A DNA stretch of 64,000 bases from Propioniferax innocua (GTDB taxonomy: Bacteria; Actinomycetota; Actinomycetes; Propionibacteriales; Propionibacteriaceae). The position numbers were made by a program, and so were the translations under genes. Shown one piece after another: positions 1 through 9,583 of the stretch. The stretch covers positions 21,790 through 85,789 of the forward strand of contig NZ_VFOR01000005.1 in the NCBI RefSeq assembly GCF_006716235.1, given 5' to 3'. The notes under the pieces are model-generated. The model ran no database searches, had not been told where the DNA came from, and saw only the letters and a list, made by a program, of their open reading frames with translations. Position 1 is the stretch's first letter, and every line of letters begins with the position of its first letter.

Positions 1-655
1 CCTGGCCGCGCACCTCGCTGAGCCACTCACCGAACTCCTCGGCATTGGACACCGTTGCCGAGAGCGCCACCAACTGCACCGAATCGGCCAGGCCGATGAT
101 GACTTCCTCCCAGACCGCGCCCCGGAACCGGTCGGCCAGATAGTGCACCTCGTCCATGACAACGAAGCCCAGACCGGTCAGCGTCGGCGATTGTGCGTAG
201 ATCATGTTGCGCAGGACCTCGGTGGTCATCACCACCACCGGCGCCTCGGAGTTGATGGAGGTGTCACCGGTCAACAGGCCGACGTGCTCGAGGCCGTACC
301 GGTCCACGAGGTCGTTGTACTTCTGGTTCGACAGGGCCTTGATCGGGGTCGTGTAGAAAGCTTTCTTCCCGGTGGCGGTGGCCAGATGCACCGCGAATTC
401 ACCGGCGATCGTCTTGCCCGCTCCCGTGGGAGCCGCCACCAGGACACCGTGGCCGTCTTCGATGTGTTCACAGGCCTGACGCTGGAAGTCATCGAACGTG
501 AATGAATGCTCCGACATGAAGGCCTGCGTGTGGGGATAACGCTGCTTCCACCGGAACAACGCCATCCGTTCGGCCGGGCCGAGTTCGGCGTCGGGATCGT
601 GCGTGACGGCGACGGGGCGGGGCGCATCGCCGCCGAACTGGCGTGCATCGGACAT
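1..655 (-). CDS. helY: Ski2/HelY-type DEAD/DEAH-box RNA helicase, N-terminal part (cut by window start)
   Basis: Reading leftward from the ATG at 655, 218 codons are open to the window edge. Visible helicase motifs are a Q-like segment (FDDFQRQA, about residues 54-61), Walker A APTGAGKT (75-82), TPIKALSNQKY (103-113), the DEVH box (168-171) and SAT (199-201). This order is typical of Ski2/Mtr4-like superfamily 2 helicases, which actinobacterial annotation calls HelY. The C-terminal helicase domain lies outside the window. The gene is divergent from the large surface-protein gene. Family is confident; the symbol is by analogy. Confidence 0.85.
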   Translation of the reverse strand, partial: MSDARQFGGDAPRPVAVTHDPDAELGPAERMALFRWKQRYPHTQAFMSEHSFTFDDFQRQACEHIEDGHGVLVAAPTGAGKTIAGEFAVHLATATGKKAFYTTPIKALSNQKYNDLVDRYGLEHVGLLTGDTSINSEAPVVVMTTEVLRNMIYAQSPTLTGLGFVVMDEVHYLADRFRGAVWEEVIIGLADSVQLVALSATVSNAEEFGEWLSEVRGQ

Positions 656-818
656 GACTCCAACCTACTTGCCCGATCGATGACATCGTCTGGGTGTTGT
701 TCGAGTGTTCGTGATGTCTGTGTCACTTGATGTTTCCCATCGTTAACGCACGTGACACCGACCCTCATTAGCGTCCGGGGCGTTTTCCCGCTCACCCCAC
801 CCCCGGAACGCGAGAGGC

Positions 819-3800
819 ATGATCGCTGTGACCCCACCCATGACCCGAACACCGCTTCACCTTGGCACCCTGCAACGTGCCGGAAAGCTGTTCTTGGCAC
901 TGATGCTCACCCTCGGCATCTGTCTGGGAACCGCTGGAATCGGGGCAGGTCAGGCCGCAGCGGAACTCCCCGGTCCGACCGACGGCGGACGCGCCATCAT
1001 CACCGAATCCACCACCGAGGAAGTGGCTGCAGGGATCACACAGTCGCACTACGAACGGATCGATCCCGAGGGCCGGAACCGTATCGACGTTCTCGAAGTG
1101 GACCTGTCCCGCAACACTCCGAACTACCTCGACACCGGAAAGGTCGCCGGCGTCGGCACCGTCTCATCCATGGTCGAGGCCGAGGACGCGGACTTCGCCG
1201 TGAACGGTGACTTCTTCGACATCAACAACTCCGGGGCGCCACTCGGTAACGGAGTCGATGCGGGGCAGGCCCGCACATCGGCCAACTCCGAGTACGCCCC
1301 GAAATCGGTCATGATCGACAATGACCGTCTCGGGACGATCGCCGACCTGATCCTCGATGGCACCGTCTCCTTCGGCGGCGATGATCATGAACTGCTTGGG
1401 CTCAATGTCCAGAAGATGGCTGATGGGATGGTCGTCTACGACGAGAACTGGGGCACCTTCCCGTTGGGACGCTCCTTGGACGGGGCGGAGGGCTTCGCCG
1501 TCGCACTGGGGCCGAACGGTGAGGTCACACGAACAGAGGTGGATCTGGCTGGTGAAGCGGCCATCGGTGCGGGGGAGCGAGTGGTGATGGCCCGCGGCAC
1601 CGAAGCCATCGAGGCACTGCAGACGCTCGCGGTGGGGGACCGCGTCGACATCGAGATCGGTGCCTCCGCCGAGGACCTGCAGGTCGCGGTCGGCGGTCAC
1701 TACCAGGTGGCCCAGGACGGCCGGCCCATCGAAGAGGCCGAGGATCCCCTGATCACCACCATGCATCCGCGTACCGCCGTCGGTTTCAGCGCCGATGGCT
1801 CCACCATGTATCTGGTGGCCGTCGAGGGCCGCACCGACGCGAGCCGCGGCATGACCCTGCCCGAACTAGGCCGGCTCATGATCGAACTGGGCGCGGAGAA
1901 CGCCATGAACCTCGATGGAGGAGGTTCCACCACGATGGTGGGGCGTGACCCCGGTGACGAGGATCCCGGCGTCATCAACGATCCTTCCGACGGGCAGGAA
2001 CGGGAAGTGGCCAACGGTCTGGGCATCACGAGCGACGCCAGCGATGGTGAACTGGCCGGGATCGACCTGGAGCTCCCCGCGGGCGAGCGGACCGATGCGG
2101 TGTTCCCCGGGCTGCATCGCACGATCACTCCACAACCCCACGACGCCGGGGGACGACCTGTCGAAGCAGGCATCGACGCCTGGGGCAGCAGCGACGACGG
2201 TGTGTTGAAGGTGTCCGACGGCACCGTGACGGGCGTCGCCCCGGGCGCGGCGGAGGTGAGCGCCACCAGCGGGGATGTGGAGGCCACCACCGGAATGCGA
2301 GTGCTCGGCGAACTGGTGCGCGTCGAGGCGTCGGCCCAGACGCTGCAGATGCCCAAGAAGGGCGACACCGCCGAGTTCACCCTCACCGGCTATGACGCCG
2401 AAGGCTATGCGGCACCGATCGATCCGGCCGACATCGAGATCGAGGGAGCCGACGGCATGATCGACATCGTGCCTGGGGAGAAGGAGGCATTGGCCGCCAA
2501 GGCCCTGGTCGATGAGGGCGCCGGGCGGCTGAAGCTCACGGTGCAGGGCCATACCGCCGAGGTCGCCTTCGCCGTGGGCCAGGACACCGAGCTGGTCACG
2601 ACCTTCGAGGAGGGTGCGGCGGCCTACGACACCGACGGCGCTCGTTCGACCGTCAGCGCCGAGGACGCGCCGGGACGCGAGGACGACTCCGGCGTCGCAT
2701 TGACCATGGATTTCAGTCAGGACACGGCCACGCGCACCTCGAACCTGTGGACCAAGGACCCCATGGGTGGCTTCGAACTGCCGGGGCAGCCGTTGACGCT
2801 GACCGCGTGGGTCAAGGGCGATGGCGAGAACCAGCCCATGATCTACGCCGAGGTCAACAACGGCGCGGAGGAGATGGGCACCATCTACGGATCGCGCATC
2901 GAGAAGACGACCGAGTGGCAACAGGTCACCTTCGAGGTCCCCGCCGGATATGCGACACCGCAGGCTTGGTACAAGATCGGCTTCTATGAGACCGACGCGT
3001 CCTTGAAGTACAAGACGACCGTCGTGTTCGACGACATCGAGGTGACATACTCCCCGCCGGTCGAAGCGCCGGCCGAAGCTCGCTGGAAGGATTCGGCGGT
3101 CGCCGACGGATGCTCGACCGGCGAGCGTCCGCAACGGATCGCGGTCATGTCCGATGCACAGTTCGTCGGACGTGAGCCCGACAGTCCGTTGGTCGAAGGT
3201 GCTCGCCGCACACTGAGGGAAATCGCTGCGGAGAGCCCCGACGGGGTCTACATCGTCGGTGACCTGGTGGACGAGGGTCGTGATGAGGACTTCGAACTGG
3301 CTCGCCGCGTCCTCGACGAGGAACTGGGCGACATCCCCTGGACATATGTGCCGGGCAACCACGAGGTCATGGGCGAGCCCATCGAGAACTTCCGCGAGCA
3401 TTTCGGCGACAGCCACACGCACACGGATCTCGATGGGACCCGGATCATCACCCTCGACAGTTCCTCGGGGCGCATCGGCGATGACTTCGAACAGGTGAGG
3501 ATGTTGCGTGAGCAACTCGATGCGGCTGCCGAGGACCCCGAGGTGTCCGGCGTTCTGGTCATGTTCCACCACCCCACCGAGGACTTCCTGCCGACCAAGG
3601 CGAGCCAGCTGTCGGACCGCCACGAGGCAGCCATGCTCGAGCAGTGGTTCGCCGATTTCCGTGCGGGTGGGAAGCACATCGGAGTGATCAACGGCCACGT
3701 CGGCGCGTTCCACACGCGTCAGACCGAAGGTGTCATCCATCACACGAACGGCAACTCGGGCAAGAACCCGCACTCGACGCCGGATTGGGGCGGTTGGCTC

Positions 3801-4526
3801 GGCTGGACGATGCTGGGGATTGACCCCTCGGCGCCTGGTGAGGCTCCGGCCACCGATTGGCTCCAGGTGCAGACCCGCCCCTACATCGACGCGGACACAC
3901 TGGCCATCACCGCACCGGACACAGCGTCGGTGGGGGACACCCTCGACCTCTCCGCCGCATTCACCCAGGACGGCGAGAAGATGCCCGTCTCCTGGCCGAT
4001 GTCGATGTGTTGGGGAGGCGCAGGAGTCCACGTGGGTGCCATTGACGACGCACCCGAAGGCACGAAGGCTGTGATCGACCCGACCACCCACGCCATCACC
4101 TTCCTGCCACAGGAATCAGGCGAGGTCACCGTGGAACTGACCGTCAACGGGCACACTGCCACCCACACCTTCACGGTCGCTGGATCGACGCCAACGCCTG
4201 AACCCACCGGAACGCCTGAACCTTCTGAAACGCCCGAGCCTTCTGAAACGCCCGCGCCTTCTGAAACACCAGAGCCCTCCGACACGCCCAGCCAGGACCC
4301 GACGCCCGAGCCGTCCGAGGACCCAGCACCGTCCGAGGACCCAGTGCCGTCTGAGGACCCCGCCCCCAGTGAGGATCCGGTCCCGACAGGGGCTCCTGCA
4401 CCGGGAGCTGATCGCGGAGGTGGTCGCACGCTGCCGTCGACAGGTTCGACACCCGGACTGGCGGGTGCGGGCATGGCTGCCATGGCACTGCTGACACTCG
4501 GAGGCGTCTGCATCCGCCGCAGGTGA
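819..4526 (+). CDS. Sortase-anchored surface protein: phosphodiester glycosidase (NAGPA-like) plus calcineurin-like metallophosphoesterase
   Basis: A 1235-residue secreted, wall-anchored protein. A signal peptide spans about residues 1-48. A phosphodiester glycosidase (NAGPA) domain follows, with VNGDFFD at 128-134 and NLDGGGSTTM at 364-373. Next are Ig-like segments (about 410-600), a carbohydrate-binding-like beta region (about 600-760), and a metallophosphoesterase with SDAQ (779), GDLVD (815), GNHE (846-849), HH (917-918) and GH (960). A Pro/Glu/Ser-rich stalk (about 1126-1200) precedes a sortase motif LPSTG (1205-1209), a hydrophobic helix and an RRR tail. Likely removes or cleaves phosphodiester-linked sugars or phosphate outside the cell; substrate unknown. 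Start is uncertain: GAGAGG at 812-817 is too close to ATG 819 and better serves the in-frame GTG 828; ATG 840 is another option. Confidence 0.85.
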   Translation: MIAVTPPMTRTPLHLGTLQRAGKLFLALMLTLGICLGTAGIGAGQAAAELPGPTDGGRAIITESTTEEVAAGITQSHYERIDPEGRNRIDVLEVDLSRNTPNYLDTGKVAGVGTVSSMVEAEDADFAVNGDFFDINNSGAPLGNGVDAGQARTSANSEYAPKSVMIDNDRLGTIADLILDGTVSFGGDDHELLGLNVQKMADGMVVYDENWGTFPLGRSLDGAEGFAVALGPNGEVTRTEVDLAGEAAIGAGERVVMARGTEAIEALQTLAVGDRVDIEIGASAEDLQVAVGGHYQVAQDGRPIEEAEDPLITTMHPRTAVGFSADGSTMYLVAVEGRTDASRGMTLPELGRLMIELGAENAMNLDGGGSTTMVGRDPGDEDPGVINDPSDGQEREVANGLGITSDASDGELAGIDLELPAGERTDAVFPGLHRTITPQPHDAGGRPVEAGIDAWGSSDDGVLKVSDGTVTGVAPGAAEVSATSGDVEATTGMRVLGELVRVEASAQTLQMPKKGDTAEFTLTGYDAEGYAAPIDPADIEIEGADGMIDIVPGEKEALAAKALVDEGAGRLKLTVQGHTAEVAFAVGQDTELVTTFEEGAAAYDTDGARSTVSAEDAPGREDDSGVALTMDFSQDTATRTSNLWTKDPMGGFELPGQPLTLTAWVKGDGENQPMIYAEVNNGAEEMGTIYGSRIEKTTEWQQVTFEVPAGYATPQAWYKIGFYETDASLKYKTTVVFDDIEVTYSPPVEAPAEARWKDSAVADGCSTGERPQRIAVMSDAQFVGREPDSPLVEGARRTLREIAAESPDGVYIVGDLVDEGRDEDFELARRVLDEELGDIPWTYVPGNHEVMGEPIENFREHFGDSHTHTDLDGTRIITLDSSSGRIGDDFEQVRMLREQLDAAAEDPEVSGVLVMFHHPTEDFLPTKASQLSDRHEAAMLEQWFADFRAGGKHIGVINGHVGAFHTRQTEGVIHHTNGNSGKNPHSTPDWGGWLGWTMLGIDPSAPGEAPATDWLQVQTRPYIDADTLAITAPDTASVGDTLDLSAAFTQDGEKMPVSWPMSMCWGGAGVHVGAIDDAPEGTKAVIDPTTHAITFLPQESGEVTVELTVNGHTATHTFTVAGSTPTPEPTGTPEPSETPEPSETPAPSETPEPSDTPSQDPTPEPSEDPAPSEDPVPSEDPAPSEDPVPTGAPAPGADRGGGRTLPSTGSTPGLAGAGMAAMALLTLGGVCIRRR

Positions 4527-4579
4527 GGCTCGACCCGGTACCGTGACCGCAAAGTCAACCCGGCGGTCAGGGGAACGAG

Positions 4580-5359
4580 ATGAGTGTGGCGATTCGTGTG
4601 ATCGCGTGCCTGGATGTGCACGACGGCCGAGTGGTGAAGGGCGTCAACTTCACCAATCTGCGGGACGCCGGTGACCCGGTGGAACTCGCCGCGGCCTACG
4701 GGAATGCGGGCGTCGACGAACTGACGTTCCTCGACATCTCGGCCTCGTCGCAGGGACGCGCCACCACGCGTGCAGTCGTTGCCCGAACTGCCGAGACCGT
4801 CTTCGTTCCGCTGACCGTGGGGGGTGGTGTGCGGAGTGTCGATGATGTGGACGCGTTGCTGCGCACCGGCGCCGACAAGGTCTCGATCAACACCGCTGCG
4901 ATCAGGCGTCCCGAGTTGATCTCGGAGATAGCCGAGCGATTCGGCAACCAGGTGTTGGTGCTGTCGGTCGACGCACGTCGTGAGGCGGGGCAGCCGTCCG
5001 GCTATGGCGTCACCACCCATGGAGGTACCGAGAGCGCAGGCCTCGATGCAATCGCGTGGGCCAGGCAGGCCTGCGAACTCGGCGTCGGTGAGGTCCTGCT
5101 GAACTCCATGGACGCCGATGGCACCACCAATGGCTTCGACCTGGAGATGCTCGCCGATGTCCGCGCCGCAGTGGATGTTCCCCTCATCGCCTCCGGCGGT
5201 GCCGGTGCGGTGGAGCACTTCGTGCAGGCCGCACAGGCTGGGGCTGATGCGATCCTGGCCGCCAGCGTCTTCCACTTCGGGAAGGTGGCGGTCGCCGACG
5301 TGAAGTCGGCCCTGGCTGACGCCGGATTCCCCGTTCGATTGGAAGGAGCCAGCACATGA
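4580..5359 (+). CDS. hisF: Imidazole glycerol phosphate synthase cyclase subunit
   Basis: HisF makes imidazole glycerol phosphate and AICAR from PRFAR using ammonia from HisH, in histidine synthesis. The 259-residue length is normal for this TIM barrel. The two catalytic aspartates are seen in [13 protein letters not shown] (Asp12) and VLSVDARR (Asp131), and the phosphate-binding VGGGVRS is at 80-86. The rest of the his operon is not in this window, so hisF sits apart from hisH/hisA here. Its last codons overlap the next gene through ATGA (5356-5359), indicating co-transcription. Confidence 0.95.
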   Translation: MSVAIRVIACLDVHDGRVVKGVNFTNLRDAGDPVELAAAYGNAGVDELTFLDISASSQGRATTRAVVARTAETVFVPLTVGGGVRSVDDVDALLRTGADKVSINTAAIRRPELISEIAERFGNQVLVLSVDARREAGQPSGYGVTTHGGTESAGLDAIAWARQACELGVGEVLLNSMDADGTTNGFDLEMLADVRAAVDVPLIASGGAGAVEHFVQAAQAGADAILAASVFHFGKVAVADVKSALADAGFPVRLEGAST

Positions 5360-6291
5360 CCCGCACCGCATGGGTGCCCCACGAGTCGGTCGACGCCGCA
5401 GCCGCCGCATTGGGTGGCATCCCCGAAGGGCTCCGCGTCGTTCCGTTCCCCGACGCCGACCAGCTGCCGGAGGATCCGGCCTTGGTCGAGTTCCTCGTGC
5501 AGCCGTATTTCTCCGGGGCGCGGGCTCTGGCACGTGTCGACGAGATGGTGAACCTCGAGGTCGTGCAGCTGCAGTCCGCCGGCTATGAGGACGTGTTGCC
5601 CGCGGTCCCCGAGGGGGTGCGGTTGGCGAACGGCCGTGGCGTCCATGACACCGCCACGGCTGAGATCGCGCTCGGCCTCATGATCGCCCATGGCCGCAAT
5701 ATCGACGTGGCCGCCCGGAACCAGAGTGCCGGACGCTGGGAGCCGATGCCCGGACGCAGCATCGCCGACAAGCACATCCTGCTCGTCGGGCCCGGCAATA
5801 TCGGACGTGCCATCCAGCAACGGCTCGAGGTCTTCGAGCCTGCGAGCATCACGCTGGTGGCCCGCACCGCACGCGACGGTATCCATGCCTTCACCGATCT
5901 CGACGATCTGCTGCCGAAGGCCGACATCGTCGTTCTCGCTTGCCCACTGACCGATGACACCCGGCATCTCCTCGACGCCGAGAGGCTCGCGTTGTTGCAC
6001 GATGACGCGCTCGTGGTGAATGTTGCCCGGGGACCGGTCGTCGACACCGAGGCCCTCATCGCCGAGAACGGGCGGATCGGGGCGGCCATGGATGTGGTCG
6101 ATCCCGAGCCCCTGCCGCCGGAGCACCCGTTGTGGACCACGCCCCGGGTGCTCATCAGCCCCCACGTGGGTGGCATGGCCGACTGCTTCGAACGGCGGCG
6201 TGACAAGCTCCTCGCCGCTTCACTGCGTGCCTGGCTCGCGGGGGAGCGCCTGCCCGCGGAGATCGACCTCGCAGGTTCTGCACGTCGATGA
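5356..6291 (+). CDS. D-isomer-specific 2-hydroxyacid dehydrogenase
   Basis: A 311-residue NAD(P)-dependent oxidoreductase of the 2-hydroxyacid dehydrogenase family. The nucleotide-binding GPGNIG is at 145-150. Catalytic residues are Arg225 in [10 protein letters not shown], Glu251 in DPEPLP and His270 in ISPHVGG. The N-terminal half is short and divergent, so the physiological 2-ketoacid cannot be named. It overlaps hisF by four bases and the next gene by four (6288-6291), so it lies in a translationally coupled run, although no link with histidine synthesis is evident. Confidence 0.85.
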   Translation: MTRTAWVPHESVDAAAAALGGIPEGLRVVPFPDADQLPEDPALVEFLVQPYFSGARALARVDEMVNLEVVQLQSAGYEDVLPAVPEGVRLANGRGVHDTATAEIALGLMIAHGRNIDVAARNQSAGRWEPMPGRSIADKHILLVGPGNIGRAIQQRLEVFEPASITLVARTARDGIHAFTDLDDLLPKADIVVLACPLTDDTRHLLDAERLALLHDDALVVNVARGPVVDTEALIAENGRIGAAMDVVDPEPLPPEHPLWTTPRVLISPHVGGMADCFERRRDKLLAASLRAWLAGERLPAEIDLAGSARR

Positions 6292-7526
6292 GTATGACGC
6301 GGGCGTATGCCGCCCGATGGGCGTTGGAGTTCCTGCCGGCCGGCATCGTCGCATTCGCGTTGTTGCCGTGGATCATCGCCAGCGGTGATGCTGTGCCGTG
6401 GCGTCCGGCGATGCTCGATCTCGAGGTCTATCGGGTCACCGTGGCTGACCTGCTCGGCGGTGGCGACATCTATGAAACGCGCGCCTCCATCGCCCATCTT
6501 CCCTTCATCTATCCGCCCATCGCGGCCATTGTGATGGTGCCGTTCGGTGTGTTGCCCTCGGCGGTACTGCAGGTGGTGTGGACCCTCGGTGGGTTGTTCG
6601 CGCAATGGGTCGTGCTGAAACGATGCGGTGTTGGACGCGGGGTTCCCATGGCGTGGGCAATGGTGACCCTCGTTCTCGCGGTCGAACCGATCCGTACAAC
6701 GCTCGGCTACGGCCAGATCAACACCATGTTGATGGCGCTCGTCGTGGCCGATCTGCTCCCGCATCCACAGCGTCGGCGCTGGTTTCCCGCTGGTACCTGG
6801 ATCGGGCTGGCCGCTGCGGTGAAGCTCACCCCGTTGCTGTTCGTCGTGCTGCTGTTCGCCGTTCGGCGCTGGCGTCACGCCTGGGGTGCACTGGCTTCCT
6901 TCGGTTTCCTCACAGGATTCGGCGCGCTCATCCTGCCCCATGAAAGTCTCGCGTTCGTGCGCAAGGTCGTGACCGGTGACATGTATGGCGACCCGGTCTA
7001 TTCGGGGAATCAGTCCTTGGCCGCATTCGCCGATCGGGAGTTCGGTTCGGTGTGGGCCGGTCTTGCCTTCCTCGGGCTCGCGGGGCTGTTGGCCCTTGGC
7101 GCGGTGTACATCGGTGCGGTGTTGTGGGATCGCTCGACGGACCCCGGAACTCGCTGGGCCCACCGCGTCTGGGTGGTCGGTCTGGTGGGGCTGACCACAT
7201 GCCTGGTCTCACCGATCTCCTGGACCCATCATCATGTGTGGCTCGTGCCATTGGCGCTGGGCGCTCTGGCTGGGGGACTGCCGCTGGTGATCCGCGTGGC
7301 GTCGTTGCTGTGGTCGGGGTGGGTGGCTCTGTGCATCCCTCTCACGTTCCTTCCTTACGGTGAGGGACGCGAGCTCGAGTTCACCTGGTATCAACGCATC
7401 GCTGTGGAGGTGACACCGGTGCTCGGAGTCGGCATCCTGCTGCTCTCCCTGGTGTGGACGTTCCGGGGCGCACGAGGGGGCGTCCGGTCGGCGGTGTCTC
7501 CGGTGGGGCGTCGCATCGCGCTGTGA
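6288..7526 (+). CDS. GT87-family polyprenol-phosphate-mannose-dependent mannosyltransferase (DUF2029)
   Basis: A 412-residue polytopic membrane protein with about ten hydrophobic segments. An early acidic loop (LDLEVYR, about residues 45-51) and the following IYPP motif fit the GT-C fold GT87/DUF2029 family, whose actinobacterial members add mannose from polyprenol-phosphate-mannose to phosphatidylinositol mannosides or lipoglycans outside the membrane. The exact linkage cannot be told from sequence. It is the last gene of the hisF-dehydrogenase-GT87 run. A second GT-C mannosyltransferase lies at 25328-26809. Confidence 0.8.
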   Translation: MSMTRAYAARWALEFLPAGIVAFALLPWIIASGDAVPWRPAMLDLEVYRVTVADLLGGGDIYETRASIAHLPFIYPPIAAIVMVPFGVLPSAVLQVVWTLGGLFAQWVVLKRCGVGRGVPMAWAMVTLVLAVEPIRTTLGYGQINTMLMALVVADLLPHPQRRRWFPAGTWIGLAAAVKLTPLLFVVLLFAVRRWRHAWGALASFGFLTGFGALILPHESLAFVRKVVTGDMYGDPVYSGNQSLAAFADREFGSVWAGLAFLGLAGLLALGAVYIGAVLWDRSTDPGTRWAHRVWVVGLVGLTTCLVSPISWTHHHVWLVPLALGALAGGLPLVIRVASLLWSGWVALCIPLTFLPYGEGRELEFTWYQRIAVEVTPVLGVGILLLSLVWTFRGARGGVRSAVSPVGRRIAL

Positions 7527-7585
7527 TGCGCTGTGGGTTCTGGGTCCGGGCTGTGGGCGTGCTCGTCGTGGTCGGTTCGCGGGGA

Positions 7586-7597
7586 TAGATTGTGGCC
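7586..7597 (+). promoter_or_regulatory. TAnnnT -10 box giving a probably leaderless ilvD transcript
   Basis: TAGATT at 7586-7591 is followed by six bases and then ATG 7598. A start site about seven bases beyond the -10 box falls on that ATG. The same geometry recurs at several genes in this window. No good -35 box is seen. Confidence 0.45.
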
Positions 7598-9286
7598 ATG
7601 GTCGATCACCCGGATATCAAGCCCCGTTCCCGCGCCGTCACCGATGGTCTCGAATCCACTGCTGCTCGCGGCATGCTGCGTGCGGTGGGCATGGGCGATG
7701 ACGATTTCGCGAAGCCGCAGATCGGTGTCGCCTCGAGCTGGAATGAGATCACCCCGTGCAACCTTTCCTTGGATCGGCTCGCGAAGGCGGTCAAGGACGG
7801 CGTCCATGCCGGTGGTGGCTATCCGTTGGAGTTCGGGACCATCTCGGTCTCCGATGGCATCTCCATGGGGCATGAGGGCATGCATTATTCGCTGGTCTCG
7901 CGTGAGGTCATTGCCGATTCGGTCGAGACGGTGATGTCGGCCGAGCGTCTGGACGGATCGGTGCTGCTGGCCGGATGCGACAAATCCCTGCCCGGCATGC
8001 TGATGGCCGCTGCTCGGCTGGACCTGGCGTCGGTCTTCCTCTATGCCGGTTCGACCCTGCCCGGCAAGGTCGGTGACAAGGATGTCACGATCATCGATGC
8101 CTTTGAGGCTGTGGGTGCCTGCGTGAAGGGACTTATCAGTCGTGAGGAGGTGACCGAGGTCGAGAAGGCCATCTGTCCCGGTGAAGGTGCCTGCGGCGGC
8201 ATGTACACCGCGAACACCATGGCCTCGGCCGCTGAGGCGCTGGGCATGTCCCTGCCCGGTTCTGCGGCACCGCCGGCTGTGGATCGGCGTCGCGACGGCT
8301 TCGCCCGGCGCTCCGGCGAGGCGGTGGTGGAGATGTTGCGCCGCGGCATCACCGCGCGTGACATCCTCACCAAGGAGGCCTTCGAGAATGCGATCGCCGT
8401 GGTCATGGCCTTCGGTGGTTCCACAAATGCGGTGCTGCACCTGCTCGCGATCGCCAATGAGGCCGAAGTCGCACTCACTCTGGACGACTTCTCCCGCATC
8501 GGCGCGAAGGTTCCCCATCTGGGCGACCTCAAGCCTTTCGGCCGCTATGTGATGAGCGACGTGGACCGCGTGGGCGGTGTGCCGGTCATCATGAAGGCCT
8601 TGCTCGAGGCCGGTCTCATGCACGGTGACGTGCTCACCGTCACTGGCAGGACCATGGCCGAGAATCTCGCCGACATCACCCCACCGGCGCTGGACGGTGA
8701 CATCCTGCGTCCGATCGACGAACCCATTCACCCCTCGGGCGGTATCACGATCCTGCACGGCAATCTTGCCCCCGAGGGTGCGGTGGTCAAGAGCGCTGGC
8801 TTCGACACCGATGTCATCACCGGCACTGCCCGGGTCTTCGACGGTGAGCGTGCTGCCATGGATGCGCTCGAGGATGGCGGCATCGATCATGGCGATGTCG
8901 TCGTCATCCGTTACGAGGGCCCGCGTGGCGGCCCTGGTATGCGAGAGATGCTTGCGATCACTGGTGCCATCAAGGGGGCGGGTCTGGGCAAGGACGTCAT
9001 GCTCATCACTGACGGTCGCTTCTCTGGTGGAACGACGGGCCTGTGTGTCGGCCACATCGCCCCCGAAGCCACCGATGGTGGCCCCATTGCCCTGGTGGAG
9101 GACGGCGACCAGATCACCTTGGATGTCGCGAAGGGAAGCCTGACGGTGGATCTCTCCGACGAGGAGCTCGCCGCCCGCCGGGAACGTTGGACCGCGCCCG
9201 AGCCGCCGGCCCGCGCCCGTCGAGGCGTCCTGGCCAAGTACGCCGCGACCGTGCAGTCCGCGGCGGTGGGAGCCGTCTGTAGCTGA
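7592..9286 (+). CDS. ilvD: Dihydroxy-acid dehydratase
   Basis: IlvD dehydrates 2,3-dihydroxy-isovalerate and -methylvalerate to the 2-keto acids of valine/leucine and isoleucine. The 564-residue length is that of the short actinobacterial type. Iron-sulfur ligand cysteines appear in TPCNLS (Cys56), AGCDKSLPG (Cys129) and [13 protein letters not shown] (Cys201). The frame opens at GTG 7592, but no ribosome-binding site is present and the -10 box favours ATG 7598 as the real start. A strong terminator follows. The gene lies about 2 kb before ilvBNC but is separated from it by an oppositely oriented transporter. Confidence 0.95.
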   Translation: MAMVDHPDIKPRSRAVTDGLESTAARGMLRAVGMGDDDFAKPQIGVASSWNEITPCNLSLDRLAKAVKDGVHAGGGYPLEFGTISVSDGISMGHEGMHYSLVSREVIADSVETVMSAERLDGSVLLAGCDKSLPGMLMAAARLDLASVFLYAGSTLPGKVGDKDVTIIDAFEAVGACVKGLISREEVTEVEKAICPGEGACGGMYTANTMASAAEALGMSLPGSAAPPAVDRRRDGFARRSGEAVVEMLRRGITARDILTKEAFENAIAVVMAFGGSTNAVLHLLAIANEAEVALTLDDFSRIGAKVPHLGDLKPFGRYVMSDVDRVGGVPVIMKALLEAGLMHGDVLTVTGRTMAENLADITPPALDGDILRPIDEPIHPSGGITILHGNLAPEGAVVKSAGFDTDVITGTARVFDGERAAMDALEDGGIDHGDVVVIRYEGPRGGPGMREMLAITGAIKGAGLGKDVMLITDGRFSGGTTGLCVGHIAPEATDGGPIALVEDGDQITLDVAKGSLTVDLSDEELAARRERWTAPEPPARARRGVLAKYAATVQSAAVGAVCS

Positions 9287-9301
9287 GCGGTTGGTGCTGA
9301 C

Positions 9302-9341
9302 TGCAACGGCCCGGGACCTGTTGGGGTCCCGGGCCGTTGCA
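9302..9341. terminator. Terminator between ilvD and metPS
   Basis: A perfect 17-bp stem (9302-9318 with 9325-9341) has a 6-base loop. It lies just after the ilvD stop and before the convergent metS gene, so it probably stops transcription from ilvD; there is no long T-run. Confidence 0.8.
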
Positions 9342-9373
9342 TGTTCAGGGCCGTTGCATGTTCAGGGCCGTTG
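9331..9373. repeat. 17-bp direct tandem repeat, about 2.5 copies
   Basis: The unit GGGCCGTTGCATGTTCA is repeated at 9331-9347 and 9348-9364, with a partial third copy at 9365-9373. The first copy begins inside the right arm of the ilvD terminator, so the array looks like local duplication of the terminator's downstream flank. Non-coding. Confidence 0.9.
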
Positions 9374-9472
9374 TGCAGCATCTGAGGGCCTGCCACGCTC
9401 GGTGATGTGTCGATCATGGATCAGATGCTGCATTGCGACAGCTGTCATGGCCGTATCAGGGTTGGGGGATGA

Positions 9473-9583
9473 TCAATCGTCCTCGGGGTCGGGGTTCCTC
9501 ATGAGGTTGGCGAGTGCCACGGCGAGGCCGCCCCAGACGATCAGCATGGTGATGAGCATCATCGAGATGGCGATGGGAGTCAT
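9473..9583 (-). CDS. metS: MetS-like small subunit of NSS amino acid transporter
   Basis: A 36-residue protein beginning MTPIAISMMLITML, with one hydrophobic helix and an acidic tail (NPDPEDD). It starts at 9583 within the stop codon of the large transporter gene (ATGA overlap). Both the sequence and this placement match the methionine/alanine import small subunit MetS of Corynebacterium glutamicum, which is needed for MetP function. It is too short for most gene callers. The symbol is by homology and substrates are inferred. Confidence 0.8.
   Translation of the reverse strand: MTPIAISMMLITMLIVWGGLAVALANLMRNPDPEDD

Noticed and set aside
1866..4091. Long open frame on the minus strand (about 740 codons) opposite the surface protein
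   Set aside because: High-GC codon bias opens long antisense frames; its translation is low-complexity (His/Arg/Gly-rich), without family motifs, and it lies fully within a clearly coding gene.
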